Positions 19,420-27,655 of a stretch of DNA of 36,228 nucleotides are shown piece after piece. The stretch spans positions 1 to 36,228 of the forward strand of contig CALDQK010000819.1 of NCBI GenBank assembly GCA_937911525.1, in the 5' to 3' direction. A program made the translations under genes and the position numbers. A model generated the notes under the pieces. The model was not told the origin of the DNA. It worked only from the letters and a program-made list of their open reading frames with translations, and searched no databases. Position 1 is the stretch's first letter. Every line of letters begins with the position of its first letter. Source of the stretch: an uncultured bacterium (GTDB lineage Bacteria; Planctomycetota; J058).

Positions 19420-19839
19420 CTAGTTCAGGAGCTGGGGCACGAGGAGGGAGAAGGTCGCGACCTCCGCGTCGAACTGCGTCCCGTCGTCGCGGAGCATCCG
19501 ATAGCTGCCCTTCATGGAGCCGCAGGGGGTCGGCAGCGGGCAGAAGCTGCTGTACTCGTGCGACTCGCCCGGGAGCAGGCGCGGCTGGGCGCCGACGACG
19601 CCGGGGCCCTTCACGTGCTCGACGTGGCCCTGCCCGTCGGTGATCACCCAGTGGCGGCTGATCAGCTGGACCGGCTCCTGACCGACGTTGCTGATCCGCA
19701 CCCGATAGGCGAAGAAGAAGTGCAGGTCGTGAGGCGCCGAGTGCGTCGGGACGTAGCTCGCCTCGACCTCGACCCGCACGCCCTCGGTGTCAGCGACCGA
19801 GGTGCCAGGGAGGCCATGAATACCGAAGGGATCCGTCAT
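19420..19839 (-). CDS. apaG: ApaG family protein
   Basis: A 139-residue beta-sandwich protein. The family core is easy to see: FFFAYRVRISNVGQEPVQLI, SRHWVITDGQGHVEHVKGPG, VVGAQPRLLPGESHEYSSF and the C-terminal GSMKGSYRM. The G-x-G-x-x-G loop is GPGVVG. ApaG was linked genetically to cobalt/magnesium efflux and Ap4A metabolism, but its molecular function remains unclear. I choose ATG 19839 because it follows the exporter stop by 10 nt and leaves a normal N-terminus; an in-frame start 11 codons earlier would overlap that gene. It is the middle gene of the exporter-apaG-terB operon. Confidence 0.93.
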   Translation of the reverse strand: MTDPFGIHGLPGTSVADTEGVRVEVEASYVPTHSAPHDLHFFFAYRVRISNVGQEPVQLISRHWVITDGQGHVEHVKGPGVVGAQPRLLPGESHEYSSFCPLPTPCGSMKGSYRMLRDDGTQFDAEVATFSLLVPQLLN

Positions 19840-19849
19840 GGGGCGGATT

Positions 19850-22800
19850 CTAGGCAGCCGGGGGAGCAGCATCCACGCCCGAATCGGCCGGAGCGCCCCA
19901 GCCCGGTTCGCGGCCCACGAGCAGCAGGGCCGGCAGGGCGACCAGGTCGCACACCCAGGCGCTGAGGCAGGTCAGGGCGATCAGGGAGCCGAAGTAGCGG
20001 GTCGGGGCGAAGTCCGAGACCGCGAAGGCGCCAAAGCCCAGCGCGACGGCCGCCGTGGTGACCGTCACGGGGCGGCCGACCAGCCACAGGGTGTCGCGCA
20101 CGGCGGGCCCTGAGCTCACGCCGTCGCGGCGGGCCAGGTGGTGGTGGTGCAGGAGGTGGATCGTGTCGTCGACCACGAGGCCCAGCGCGATCCCGGCCAC
20201 GGTCACGGTCGCCGTGTTGAGCGGCACCCCGAACCAGCCCATGGCGCCCAGGGTGATCAGGATCGGCAGCACGTTGGGCAGGAGCGACACCAGGACCAGC
20301 CCCAGCGAGCGGTAGGCGAGCAGGAGCACGGCGGTCACGACCAGCAGCGCCAGCCCGAAGGAGCGCAGCTGGGTGTCGACCAGGAGCGCCTGGGTGCGCA
20401 CTAGGAGGGGGACCGCGCCGCTGAGTCGCAGGCTGGCGGGCTCCTCGCGGAGGGAAGCCGGGATCTCGCCGCGGAGGCGGTTCACCAGGCGGCCGAAGGC
20501 CTCCGAGCTGGTGGTCTGGCAGGCGAGCGTGATCCGCAGGGCGAGGGTCCCGTCCGGCAGCAGGCGCAGGTGGCTCTCGGCCACGCCGCGCACGTCGTCC
20601 TGCAGGCCCGCGCGCAGGAGCGCCGCCAGCGCGGCCGGCGAGAGCTGGTCCCAGCGCGGGTCGAGGCTGAGGGGCGAGATCACCTGCCCCACCAAGGGAT
20701 CCCGCCGCGCGTCGGCCACGAAGGCGCGCAGGTCGCCCAGGCGCTGGGCCCTGAGCAGCTCGTCCTTGGGTCCCTCCAGCCACAGCTCCAGGGGGGTGAG
20801 GCCCAGCAGGCGCTCCTCGACCTCGGCGTAGGCGCGCGGGAGGCGGTGCTCGGCCGGAAAGAACTGCAGGACGTGCGACTCGAAGCGCAGCCGGCGCGCG
20901 CCCTCGACGCCGACCCCGGCCAGGATCAGCGCCACCAGCAGGATCGGGAGCGCCCCGCGCCGCAGGGCCCGGGTCAGCCGCTCGGCGCGGGCCTGGCTCC
21001 AGCCGCTGGCGCGGGGCGCGGGGAGCGGGCTCGTGAGCAAGAGCGCGGGCAGCAAGCTGAACACCAGCCCGCAGGCGATCAGGGCGCCCGCGGCGGCGAA
21101 GATCCCCAGGTCGCGCACGGGCGGGATCTCGGAGAAGGCCAGCGAGCCGAAGCCGGCCGCGGTCGTGAGGGCGGTCAGGGCGCAGGGCGGCAGGGTCTCG
21201 CGCGCGGCGCGGGCCCAGAGCTCGCGCGGCTCGAGCTGCTCGGTGACCAGGGCCTGTCCGACCAGGGCCTGGGCCCGGCTGACGAAGTGCAGCGCGTAGG
21301 CGGTCGTGATCACGACCAGCACCGCGGGCAGGACGACCACGATCAGGTTGAGGGTCCGCCCCGCGGCGCCCAGGAGCCCGACCGTCCACAGGGCGGTCGC
21401 ACCCGCCGTGACCAGGATCGCGAGCGCGGCGCGCGGGGCGCGCAGGGCGGCGATCAGGACGCACACCATGAGCACCGCCACGAGCGGGAAGAGCAACCCG
21501 AAGGACTGCTGGCTGGCGACGTCGAGGTCGTGGGTGATCGCCTCGGGGCCCGCCAGCCACAGCCCACCCAGCTCGGCCTGGCGCTTCGCCAGCGCCGCTT
21601 CGATCCGGGCCACGAGCGCGGCGCGCGCGCCGGGATCCAGGCCGGGACGCGGCAGCACGAGCAGCCCTGCCATCTGGCGGTCCGGCCGCACCAGCAGGCG
21701 CCCGGGGAGCGAGCTGACCCACTCGGGCGCGCTCGCCACGGGCGGCAGCTCGATCGGGGCGGCGTCGTCGGGCGGGATCAGGCTCGCGGCGCTGGGGTCG
21801 GAGAGCAGCTCGCGCGCGCGCCGGCGCGCGACCTCGTCGGCCAGGCGGCGCGCCGGATCGGCCGGAGCCTCCGCGCTCGGCTCGAGCGCCTCGAGCAGCA
21901 GCTCGCGGAAGCGCTCGTAGGCCGCGCGCTGGGCCGCCAGCACCGCCTCGATCGACGAGCCGCGCGGAGTCGCGGCCAGGCTGGGCGCGAAGTGGCGGGC
22001 CTCGAGCACCCGCGCGAGCGGCCCGGCCAGCTCGCGCGCCGCCAGGAAGTGGGGCTCGGCCTTGCTGGGGTCGCCGCCCAGACCGCGCCCGAGGCTGGTG
22101 TAGCGGAGCGCGAAGTAGAGGCGCGGCCCCGCCCGCCGCCAGGCGGAGGCCTCCTGGGGCGTGTTCTCGAGCGCCCACCGCATGACGGCGTCGGTCCGGG
22201 GCAGGTCCCGCGCCAGGCGCACGTCACCTGGGTTGGCGCGCATCTCGGCGCCGCGGGCGAAGGCCCACCAGAAGAGCGCCTCGCGCTTCAGGCGCGCCGC
22301 GGCGTCGACCTGCTGCAGGGCGACGCCGAGGTCGCTCTCCTCGGCCCCGCTCAGCCGCTCGCCCAGGGCGGGGTCGGCCAGGGCGACCAAGGCGGCCGCC
22401 TGGGCGCGGCGGCAGCGCTGGCGCGTCTCCTCGCCGCGGGCGGGCAGGAGCAGGAAGGCCGAGCCGGCGCAGAGCTCGGCCTCGAAGAGCGCCAGCTCGC
22501 GGCGGGCGGTCGAGGTCGCGGGGTCCGCGCCGCTCAGGCTGGCTCGCGCGTCCCGGAGCGCGCTCAGGGCGGCGGGCAGCTCGGCCTTGGCCTGGGCCAC
22601 GAGGTCCAGCTCGGCCAGCGGCGACTGGACCTCGACCACGCCCTCGAGGGCGCGCAGGTCGTCGGCCAGCCCCGCGAGGGCCTGGCGGGCGGCGGGCGGC
22701 GTCAGCGGGCGCTCGCCGCGGGTCGCGACCAGGAAGAAGGTGTCCCCGCCGAAGCGGGCCAGCAGGTCCTGGTAGACGGCGCGGGCGGGGTCGCGGGTCG

Positions 22801-22924
22801 GGAGCCAGGCTTCGGGGCGGTTGTCGAAGCGGAGGCGCAGCCCAGCGGCGAGCGCGAGCGCGAGGGAGATCAGGGCCAGGCCGAGCAGGGTTCGGCGGCG
22901 GTGGGCGAGGAGCGACTCGATCAC
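19850..22924 (-). CDS. MMPL/RND superfamily exporter
   Basis: A 1024-residue inner-membrane protein with two RND halves. TM1 (RRTLLGLALISLALALAAGL) is followed by a large periplasmic loop of about 440 residues rich in Ala, Arg and Glu. A block of TMs around residues 465-640 comes next, then a second loop and a final block. The family signature VVDDTIHLLHHHHLARR lies in the second block, and VITTAYALHFVSRAQ at the equivalent place in the first. The two-fold layout and length fit MMPL-type exporters of lipids or other hydrophobic molecules driven by proton flow. The start is GTG 22924, with no clear ribosome-binding site. It heads a tight operon with apaG and a TerB-like gene. The substrate is unknown. 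Confidence 0.93.
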   Translation of the reverse strand: MIESLLAHRRRTLLGLALISLALALAAGLRLRFDNRPEAWLPTRDPARAVYQDLLARFGGDTFFLVATRGERPLTPPAARQALAGLADDLRALEGVVEVQSPLAELDLVAQAKAELPAALSALRDARASLSGADPATSTARRELALFEAELCAGSAFLLLPARGEETRQRCRRAQAAALVALADPALGERLSGAEESDLGVALQQVDAAARLKREALFWWAFARGAEMRANPGDVRLARDLPRTDAVMRWALENTPQEASAWRRAGPRLYFALRYTSLGRGLGGDPSKAEPHFLAARELAGPLARVLEARHFAPSLAATPRGSSIEAVLAAQRAAYERFRELLLEALEPSAEAPADPARRLADEVARRRARELLSDPSAASLIPPDDAAPIELPPVASAPEWVSSLPGRLLVRPDRQMAGLLVLPRPGLDPGARAALVARIEAALAKRQAELGGLWLAGPEAITHDLDVASQQSFGLLFPLVAVLMVCVLIAALRAPRAALAILVTAGATALWTVGLLGAAGRTLNLIVVVLPAVLVVITTAYALHFVSRAQALVGQALVTEQLEPRELWARAARETLPPCALTALTTAAGFGSLAFSEIPPVRDLGIFAAAGALIACGLVFSLLPALLLTSPLPAPRASGWSQARAERLTRALRRGALPILLVALILAGVGVEGARRLRFESHVLQFFPAEHRLPRAYAEVEERLLGLTPLELWLEGPKDELLRAQRLGDLRAFVADARRDPLVGQVISPLSLDPRWDQLSPAALAALLRAGLQDDVRGVAESHLRLLPDGTLALRITLACQTTSSEAFGRLVNRLRGEIPASLREEPASLRLSGAVPLLVRTQALLVDTQLRSFGLALLVVTAVLLLAYRSLGLVLVSLLPNVLPILITLGAMGWFGVPLNTATVTVAGIALGLVVDDTIHLLHHHHLARRDGVSSGPAVRDTLWLVGRPVTVTTAAVALGFGAFAVSDFAPTRYFGSLIALTCLSAWVCDLVALPALLLVGREPGWGAPADSGVDAAPPAA

Positions 22925-23247
22925 TATTGGTCGGCTTGAATTGGGTCTTGGAGTTTGGCTCGCGAGGCGAGGGCGTCGGGGCGGGGCGCTGAAGGAAGGA
23001 AAGCAGGAATCAAGGAAGGAGAGGAAGGCTGCGGCTGCCGGCCAGGCGAGAGCAGTCGCTCGAGGAGCGATGGCTAGAGCGAGAGGCTTCGCTCGTCTCT
23101 GCCGAGCTCGCAGAACCTGCCGATTTCCTGTCCTTCCTCATTTCTTGCTTTCCTTCCTAAATGCGCCACGTCAATCCGCCTGCAACCATCCTCGCGCCCC
23201 TCGGACGCCAGGACCGAGCTGTGACGGACGTCAGGGCCGAGGCTGCG
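22925..23247. other. 323-nt non-coding gap before the exporter operon
   Basis: This gap separates the exporter start from the thioredoxin stop; both flanking genes are on the minus strand. It contains the purine/pyrimidine-biased inverted-terminal-repeat element at 22991-23172. Outside that I see no hairpin or promoter I can defend. Several short open frames cross it in all directions but carry no ribosome-binding site or protein-like composition. Confidence 0.7.
22991..23172 (-). repeat. Intergenic inverted-terminal-repeat element, copy 1
   Basis: About 182 bp, in opposite orientation to the copy at 32647-32803. Read on the minus strand it begins GACGTGGCG (23172-23164). It then has a GGAAGGAAAGCA-type purine arm, an interior with GGCAG.TTCTGCGA.CTCGGCAG, then CGACTGCTCTCGCCTG, GGCAGCCGCAGCCTTCCT and a complementary pyrimidine arm ending TGCTTTCCTTCCTTC. 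The same blocks occur in the same order in copy 2. Copy 1 has roughly 30 extra bases in the middle, and its far end lacks a clear CGCCACGTC. The arms are complementary and would fold into a long hairpin. There is no coding potential. It is likely a MITE-like or structured-RNA repeat. Confidence 0.8.
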
Positions 23248-24282
23248 CTAGAAGGGGCGCGGCTGCTCCGGTTGCTCGGGCTGCTCTTCGGGCTCCTTGG
23301 CGGGAGCGGGCTCCGCGCGCAGGGCGTCGACGAGCTTCTTGAGGGCCTGGTAGTCGCGGTAGCCGGTCTCGCGGGCGCGGACGCGGCCCTGGCGGTCGAG
23401 GAAGAGCGTGGTGGGGAAGGCCTCGAGGTTGGGGACCTTGTTCAGGTCCTCTTGCTTGGTCAGCAGGATCATGGGGTAGCTCGCGCCGACCTCCTTGGCG
23501 AAGGCCTTGACCTTGGCGATCGTCTTGGCGCCGCCCTGGCCGCGCTCCCAGGTCATGCCGACCACGACCAGGTCCTCGTGCTCCTGGAGCAGCTTGACGA
23601 AGTGCGGGATCTCGGCGCGGCAGGGGCCGCACCACGTGCCCCAGTAGTCGACGATCACGACCTTGCCGCGCAGGTCGGCCAGCTTCAGCGGCTTGCCCTC
23701 GATCGTGGTTCCCTGGAAGTCGAAGGGGAAGAGCGCCTCTTCGCTCAGCTCGGCCTTGGCGGCCTCGACGGCTTGCTTGGCGAGCTTGGCCTGGATCCGC
23801 TCGAGCATGTTCACGAAGCGCGGGAGTTTGCGAAGGCTGGCCAGGTCTTCGTCCGCCTCGAGGCGAGCCAGGTCGCGGTAGCCGCGCTCGAGCGCCTGGC
23901 CGAGGGCCTTCAGCGCCGGGTCGGTCTCGCCGGCCCGGGCGCGCGCGCAGGCCAGGTTGTAGAGCACGACCCGCTCGGTCAGCGCGACGCGCGCGGCGAG
24001 CTTGGGCAGCTTGGCCAGCTCTGGGAGCAGCTGCAGCGCGCCCTCGTAGGCGGCGGCCGCCTGCAGGTAGCGCGCCTTGGCGCCCGCGGCCTGCTCGGGG
24101 TCGGCGCGCAGGCGGGCCGCGGCCTGCATGTGGTCGTAGGCCGCCACGAGCTTGGCGTCGACGGCGCGCTTCAGCGCGGCGGGGTCCTGCTCCTGCGCGG
24201 GGGCAGGCTCGGGCGCCTGGGCGAGGGCGGCGCAGCTGAGCGCGAGGAGGAGGGGCAGGACGAGGGGCAGGACTCGGGGCAT
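23248..24282 (-). CDS. Secreted TlpA-like thioredoxin-domain protein
   Basis: A 344-residue protein. The signal peptide is LPLVLPLLLALSCAALAQA, probably cut after ALA. Residues of about 35-165 are helical, with a TPR-like stretch (ERVVLYNLACARARAG, LASLRKLPRF). Residues 185-320 are a TlpA/ResA-type thioredoxin fold: GTTIEGKPLKLADLRGKVVI, then YWGTWCGPCRAEIPHF with the redox pair C218/C221, and the cis-Pro region in LEAFPTTLFLDRQG. It probably reduces or shuffles disulfides in the periplasm, or couples redox to maturation of another exported protein. The tail is a short EQPEQPEQP repeat. It starts at ATG 24282, divergent from the Pro-rich membrane protein. The client is unknown. Confidence 0.92.
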   Translation of the reverse strand: MPRVLPLVLPLLLALSCAALAQAPEPAPAQEQDPAALKRAVDAKLVAAYDHMQAAARLRADPEQAAGAKARYLQAAAAYEGALQLLPELAKLPKLAARVALTERVVLYNLACARARAGETDPALKALGQALERGYRDLARLEADEDLASLRKLPRFVNMLERIQAKLAKQAVEAAKAELSEEALFPFDFQGTTIEGKPLKLADLRGKVVIVDYWGTWCGPCRAEIPHFVKLLQEHEDLVVVGMTWERGQGGAKTIAKVKAFAKEVGASYPMILLTKQEDLNKVPNLEAFPTTLFLDRQGRVRARETGYRDYQALKKLVDALRAEPAPAKEPEEQPEQPEQPRPF

Positions 24283-24347
24283 GGGCGGCTCCTGGCCCGC
24301 ATGTTACCCGCCGCGCGCCCTGGCCCCAGGCAGGAGGCCAGGACCCC

Positions 24348-24377
24348 CTGACAGAGTCGAGCGGGTTCGCATAGAGT
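24348..24377 (+). promoter_or_regulatory. Candidate promoter for the Pro/Gly-rich membrane protein gene
   Basis: CTGACA (24348-24353), five of six matches to the -35 consensus, is followed after 18 nt by TAGAGT (24372-24377), four of six to -10. The expected transcript would start about 25 nt before ATG 24409. Just upstream, CCTGGCC (24319-24325) and GGCCAGG (24336-24342) form an inverted repeat that could be an operator. Confidence 0.35.
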
Positions 24378-24408
24378 GTTCGGCCTTCCGTCACCGCGAG
24401 GAGTAGAC

Positions 24409-25314
24409 ATGCAGCCCCCTGGCCCGCCCCCCGGCCCCCCCGGTCCCCCTCCTGGTATGCCCCCTGGTCCGCCTCCCGGCGGTCCCCCCGGTCCTCCGCC
24501 GGGCGGCATGCCCGCACCCGCGCCCGCCCCGGCTCCCGCGCCCGCCCCGGCCCCCGGGCCCACGCTGGGAGGTTTCCAGGCTGGCGCCGCCGCCTCGGCC
24601 GCTCAGGACGCCGCCGCGGCCGCGCAGGCCAAGATGCGCGCCGAGCTCGAGCAGCAGGTCAAGGGCAAGCCGCAGGTCGTCGTGGCCAAGCTGCTCTTCA
24701 TTCTGGGAATGGCCCTCTTCGCGAGCTGCACCTTCCTCAACAAGTGGAACAAGGTGAAGGCGCGCGCCGCCGAGTCCGAGATCCGCGCGATCAAGGCGGA
24801 CTACTGGGCCAAGCCGCTCAAGCCGATCCCCCCCGCCAAGCCGCCGAGCCCCAAGGCGGCGCCCTTCGACATGGCCTTCAAGATCTACGAGACCAAGGAG
24901 CTCCCCTCCGGCGGCTCGACGACGAGCGAGAAGACCGACGAGGAGGCGCTCAATGGCGAGATGGAGGCGCACGAGAAGCGCAAGACCGCAGCGGACAAGG
25001 CGCTCTTCGAGTATCGCCAGAGCGACCTGAAGGACTACGCGATCGAGGCCTACAAGTACGCCCTCGACACCTACGAGGACATGCCCTCGCGTCAGGCCGA
25101 GGTGCGCGATCTCGAGATCGCCGCCGAGAAGTACCGTCACGCGGCGACTCAGAGCTCGCTCGGCTACCTCGTGCGCTGGGCCGGCATGACCATGATGTTC
25201 CTGGGCATGTCGATCCTCGCGATCACGGGCGAGAAGAACGAGCAGCTCGTGGCGCTCCTGATCATGGGTCTCGGCCTGATCTGGCCGATCGTGAACCTGG
25301 GCATCGTCACCTAG
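24409..25314 (+). CDS. Membrane protein with Pro/Gly-rich N-terminus
   Basis: A 301-residue protein. ATG 24409 is chosen because GCGAGGAG precedes it at proper spacing; an in-frame Met 11 codons earlier lacks one. Residues 1-55 are almost only Pro, Gly, Met and Ala (PPGPPPGPPG units, then PAPAPAPAP), a disordered segment of the kind seen in eukaryotic WW or SH3 ligands. One TM lies near residues 88-108 (VVVAKLLFILGMALFASCTF). A charged helical region of about 150 residues follows, then two TMs at the C-terminus (WAGMTMMFLGMSILAI and VALLIMGLGLIWPIVNLGI). I do not recognise the family. A strong hairpin 28 nt after the stop separates it from the pseudokinase gene downstream. Confidence 0.85.
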   Translation: MQPPGPPPGPPGPPPGMPPGPPPGGPPGPPPGGMPAPAPAPAPAPAPAPGPTLGGFQAGAAASAAQDAAAAAQAKMRAELEQQVKGKPQVVVAKLLFILGMALFASCTFLNKWNKVKARAAESEIRAIKADYWAKPLKPIPPAKPPSPKAAPFDMAFKIYETKELPSGGSTTSEKTDEEALNGEMEAHEKRKTAADKALFEYRQSDLKDYAIEAYKYALDTYEDMPSRQAEVRDLEIAAEKYRHAATQSSLGYLVRWAGMTMMFLGMSILAITGEKNEQLVALLIMGLGLIWPIVNLGIVT

Positions 25315-25342
25315 CTTCACCCGGTCCCTTCGATCGAAGCGC

Positions 25343-25368
25343 AGCGCGGCCCCTCGCGGGGCCGCGCT
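25343..25368 (+). terminator. Strong GC hairpin after the Pro/Gly-rich protein gene
   Basis: AGCGCGGCCCC (25343-25353) and GGGGCCGCGCT (25358-25368) pair perfectly over 11 bp with a TCGC loop. A weak GTCATGT follows rather than a T-run. The location 28 nt after a stop codon and before a new gene start fits a terminator. Confidence 0.65.
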
Positions 25369-25385
25369 GTCATGTACGGACGGTC

Positions 25386-25397
25386 CTGTCTGGACAG
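25386..25397. promoter_or_regulatory. Short palindrome upstream of the pseudokinase gene
   Basis: CTGTC-TG-GACAG forms a perfect 5-bp inverted repeat about 40 nt before GTG 25438, within the only AT-richer patch (25396-25417). It could be an operator or part of the promoter. It is too short to be certain. Confidence 0.25.
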
Positions 25398-25437
25398 TGG
25401 TTTCAGTTAGGATTTTGCCCACGGAGGACCTCACCCG

Positions 25438-27510
25438 GTGCACAAGGGAGACGTGATCGCGGACCGCTATCGCATCGAGCGCCTGCTCGTGCGCCGGGGT
25501 ACGCATCAGGTCCACGAGGCGACCGACCTCGCCCACGAGGCGCCGGTCGCGGTCAAGGTCTCGACCCCTTCGACGGCCTACTACGAGCTCAGCGACCAGA
25601 TCCAGCGCGCGGTTCGGCTGGGGCGCGAGCTCGAGCGAGCCTCGGCCGGGATCGTGCGCCCCCTCGACGGGGGCGAGGTCGGTGACTCGCTCTACCTGGT
25701 CATGGACTACATCCACATGGCCGAGGACCTCGACCTCGCCGCGGACGGCGTCGACGAGCGCCTGGTTCGGCTGCGGCGCGCGGCGCTGCTCGTGCGCGAG
25801 CTGCACGCCCTGCGGGTGGTCCACCGCGACGTGCGCCCCGACAGCTTCCTGATCAGCGGGAGCGGCCGGGTCCACCTGACCAACTTCGGCCTGGGGCGCT
25901 CCCTCGACGACCGCCTCGACGACGCGGACGTGGGGCGCAGCGTGCTCGCCCTGGCCCAGGAGCACGGCTACCTCGCGCCGGAGGTGCTCGACAACGGCAC
26001 CCTCGACGTCGCCAGCGACGTCTACTCCCTCGGCGTGATGCTCTTCGAGCTGCTGACGGGCGAGCGGCCCTACCGGGGCACGCCGGACGACGTGATCGCC
26101 GCGCACAAGGAGGTCCTCGACGGCTACCAGCCGCAGCCGATCCCGAGCGACTTCCGCCCCAGCGTGGCGCCCGAGCTCGACGAGGTCGTGCAGTGGGCGA
26201 CGCACCCCGACCCGCTCCAGCGCTTCGCGACCGTCGACGAGCTGCTGGCGGCGCTCGAGGAGGTGGCCCCCGACCGCCCGGTCACGACCGGGCGCCGCGC
26301 TCACCCGCCGCGACGTCGCGCGCCGCCGCCTCCTCCCGTGCGCCACACCGAGCGAATGCAGGCTCCCCAGGTCGGCCCCGCGCCCGGGCCCGGGGAGCAA
26401 TACGTCTACCCCGAGGACCGCCACGACGAGTTCGAGTATCCGGAGGGCTACGACCCCGATGCCGGCTACGACGAGTACGGCGAGGCCTACGAGGCGGCGC
26501 CGGACGGCGAGGAGGCGGCCGCCCCGCCTGCGCCGGAGCCGCCTCCCGAGCCAGAGGTCGACCCCCTCCAGCGGGTCCTGGTCACCCTCCGCCGCACGCT
26601 CCCCCTGATCGCGGGCGGCGTGAGCCTCCAGATCGACGCGCACGAGGTGAAGTTCGTCTACTTCTCGGCGCAGGAGGACATCTCCGGCACGGTCGCGCTC
26701 AGCTATCGCGTCGAGGACCGCGAGGGTCGCTTCGGGCACGTCGAGCAGCGCGTGACCCTCGACCTCGCCGCCGCGCAGGGCAAGCCCTCGGGCGAGGCGA
26801 ACCTGCTCCTCGCGGCCAACGCGATCAACCTCTACGGGGACGGGCTGGCCTGCCAGTTCGGCGACGACCGGCTCCGCCTGCGGCGCTCGGTGCTCTTGGG
26901 CCCGACCGCGCCCCTCGAGCCCGACGACCTCCAGCGGCACCTCGACCTGCTCCTGCGCGTGTGGCCGCAGGTCTTCGCCGCCTTGCGCGACGTGCAGGAC
27001 GGCGCGCCCTGGAACGAGGCGCTAGCCTTCTTGCTGCGCCCGCCGGTCCCCGACTACGAGCGCCTCGAGACGCTCAAGGCCATGCTCGAGCGCGAGGGCT
27101 ACGCGATCAGCGAGCTCGAGGAGGGCGAGCAGATCGGGATCGGCACCGGCGACGATCAGGTCGAGATCGCCTGCTATCAGGAGCAGATCCTGGGCACCTT
27201 CCTGGTGCGCCCCTGGCAAGCCCCCAAGTCGGAGACGCGCGCGCTCAAGAAGAACAAGCACGCTCGCCAGACCGAGGCGATCCTGGCCGAGCTGAACCGC
27301 AAGAACCTCGAGTCCTTCTGCACCCTGGCCTGGGACCCCAAGCGCGGCGTGATCGCGACCGCGCCCCTGGCAGAGGTGGCCTTCGTCCCCGAGCGGCTCG
27401 ACCTCTTCTTGGGGCTGCTCCGCTCGGCCAAGGACGAGGTGTTCGAGTCCCTCGGCGAGGGCGAGGGCCAGGCCCAGCGGCGCAAGACGTGGATGTTCTG
27501 GCGCAAGTAG
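25438..27510 (+). CDS. Predicted pseudokinase with C-terminal region resembling YbjN
   Basis: A 690-residue protein starting at GTG 25438 after ACGGAGGAC. Residues 10-275 have a complete protein-kinase fold: the beta3 lysine AVKVS (K40), HRD, HGYLAPE and DVYSLGVMLFELLTGERPY. The catalytic elements are degraded, however. The glycine loop reads LVRRGTHQV, the catalytic loop is HRDVRPDSF (Lys to Arg at 133, Asn to Ser at 136), and DFG is NFG (149-151), losing the metal-binding Asp. It is therefore predicted to be catalytically dead. A Pro/Arg stretch and a Tyr/Asp/Glu-rich linker (320-352, nine tyrosines) follow. Residues of about 375-690 hold two alpha/beta units that remind me of YbjN / type III chaperone-like folds; that call is tentative. 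There is no membrane segment. It may act as a scaffold for the neighbouring kinases. Confidence 0.88.
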   Translation: MHKGDVIADRYRIERLLVRRGTHQVHEATDLAHEAPVAVKVSTPSTAYYELSDQIQRAVRLGRELERASAGIVRPLDGGEVGDSLYLVMDYIHMAEDLDLAADGVDERLVRLRRAALLVRELHALRVVHRDVRPDSFLISGSGRVHLTNFGLGRSLDDRLDDADVGRSVLALAQEHGYLAPEVLDNGTLDVASDVYSLGVMLFELLTGERPYRGTPDDVIAAHKEVLDGYQPQPIPSDFRPSVAPELDEVVQWATHPDPLQRFATVDELLAALEEVAPDRPVTTGRRAHPPRRRAPPPPPVRHTERMQAPQVGPAPGPGEQYVYPEDRHDEFEYPEGYDPDAGYDEYGEAYEAAPDGEEAAAPPAPEPPPEPEVDPLQRVLVTLRRTLPLIAGGVSLQIDAHEVKFVYFSAQEDISGTVALSYRVEDREGRFGHVEQRVTLDLAAAQGKPSGEANLLLAANAINLYGDGLACQFGDDRLRLRRSVLLGPTAPLEPDDLQRHLDLLLRVWPQVFAALRDVQDGAPWNEALAFLLRPPVPDYERLETLKAMLEREGYAISELEEGEQIGIGTGDDQVEIACYQEQILGTFLVRPWQAPKSETRALKKNKHARQTEAILAELNRKNLESFCTLAWDPKRGVIATAPLAEVAFVPERLDLFLGLLRSAKDEVFESLGEGEGQAQRRKTWMFWRK

Positions 27511-27529
27511 CGGAGGGGGCGCCCGATCC

Positions 27530-27655
27530 ATGAGCGCGAGTGACTCCCCGCCGGCCTCGGAGCCTGGGCCCTCCGCCAGGGTCTGGCACCTGGGCGTCGT
27601 CGCCGCGGTCGCCCTGTGGGGGCTCGTCTACTCCCTGTTGATCCCCTGCGCGTGA
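27530..27655 (+). pseudogene. 41-residue single-TM ORF, probable N-terminal remnant of a permease
   Basis: The ORF begins at ATG 27530, 19 nt after the pseudokinase stop, with CGGAGGGGGC upstream. It encodes a polar N-terminus and one hydrophobic helix (HLGVVAAVALWGLVYSLLIP), then stops. The helix and its ending LLIP-CA resemble the first TM of DUF318/ArsP-type permeases, which usually continue with an Ala-Asp-Trp segment. The TGA overlaps the ATG of a thioredoxin remnant. Families of this permease are often encoded next to a Thioredoxin_3 protein, so the two pieces look like the two ends of a deleted gene pair. The alternative is a genuine small membrane protein coupled to the pseudokinase. 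Confidence 0.5.

Noticed and set aside
20570-22939. 789-codon plus-strand open frame opposite the exporter
   Set aside because: Composition of an antisense shadow (Arg/Gly/Gln/Glu/Ala) with no motif; the minus strand encodes a clear MMPL exporter.
24220-24282. Lipobox (ALSC) in the TlpA-like signal peptide
   Set aside because: The -3 residue is Ala rather than Leu/Val/Ile, and a good signal peptidase I site (ALA-QA) lies just after, so ordinary secretion is favoured.
23161-24351. 396-codon plus-strand open frame opposite the thioredoxin gene
   Set aside because: Shadow of the TlpA-like gene, which has a signal peptide and a WCGPC site on the minus strand.
24391-26940. 849-codon minus-strand open frame opposite the Pro/Gly-rich and pseudokinase genes
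   Set aside because: It spans two plus-strand genes and their terminator and has no protein-family signature.
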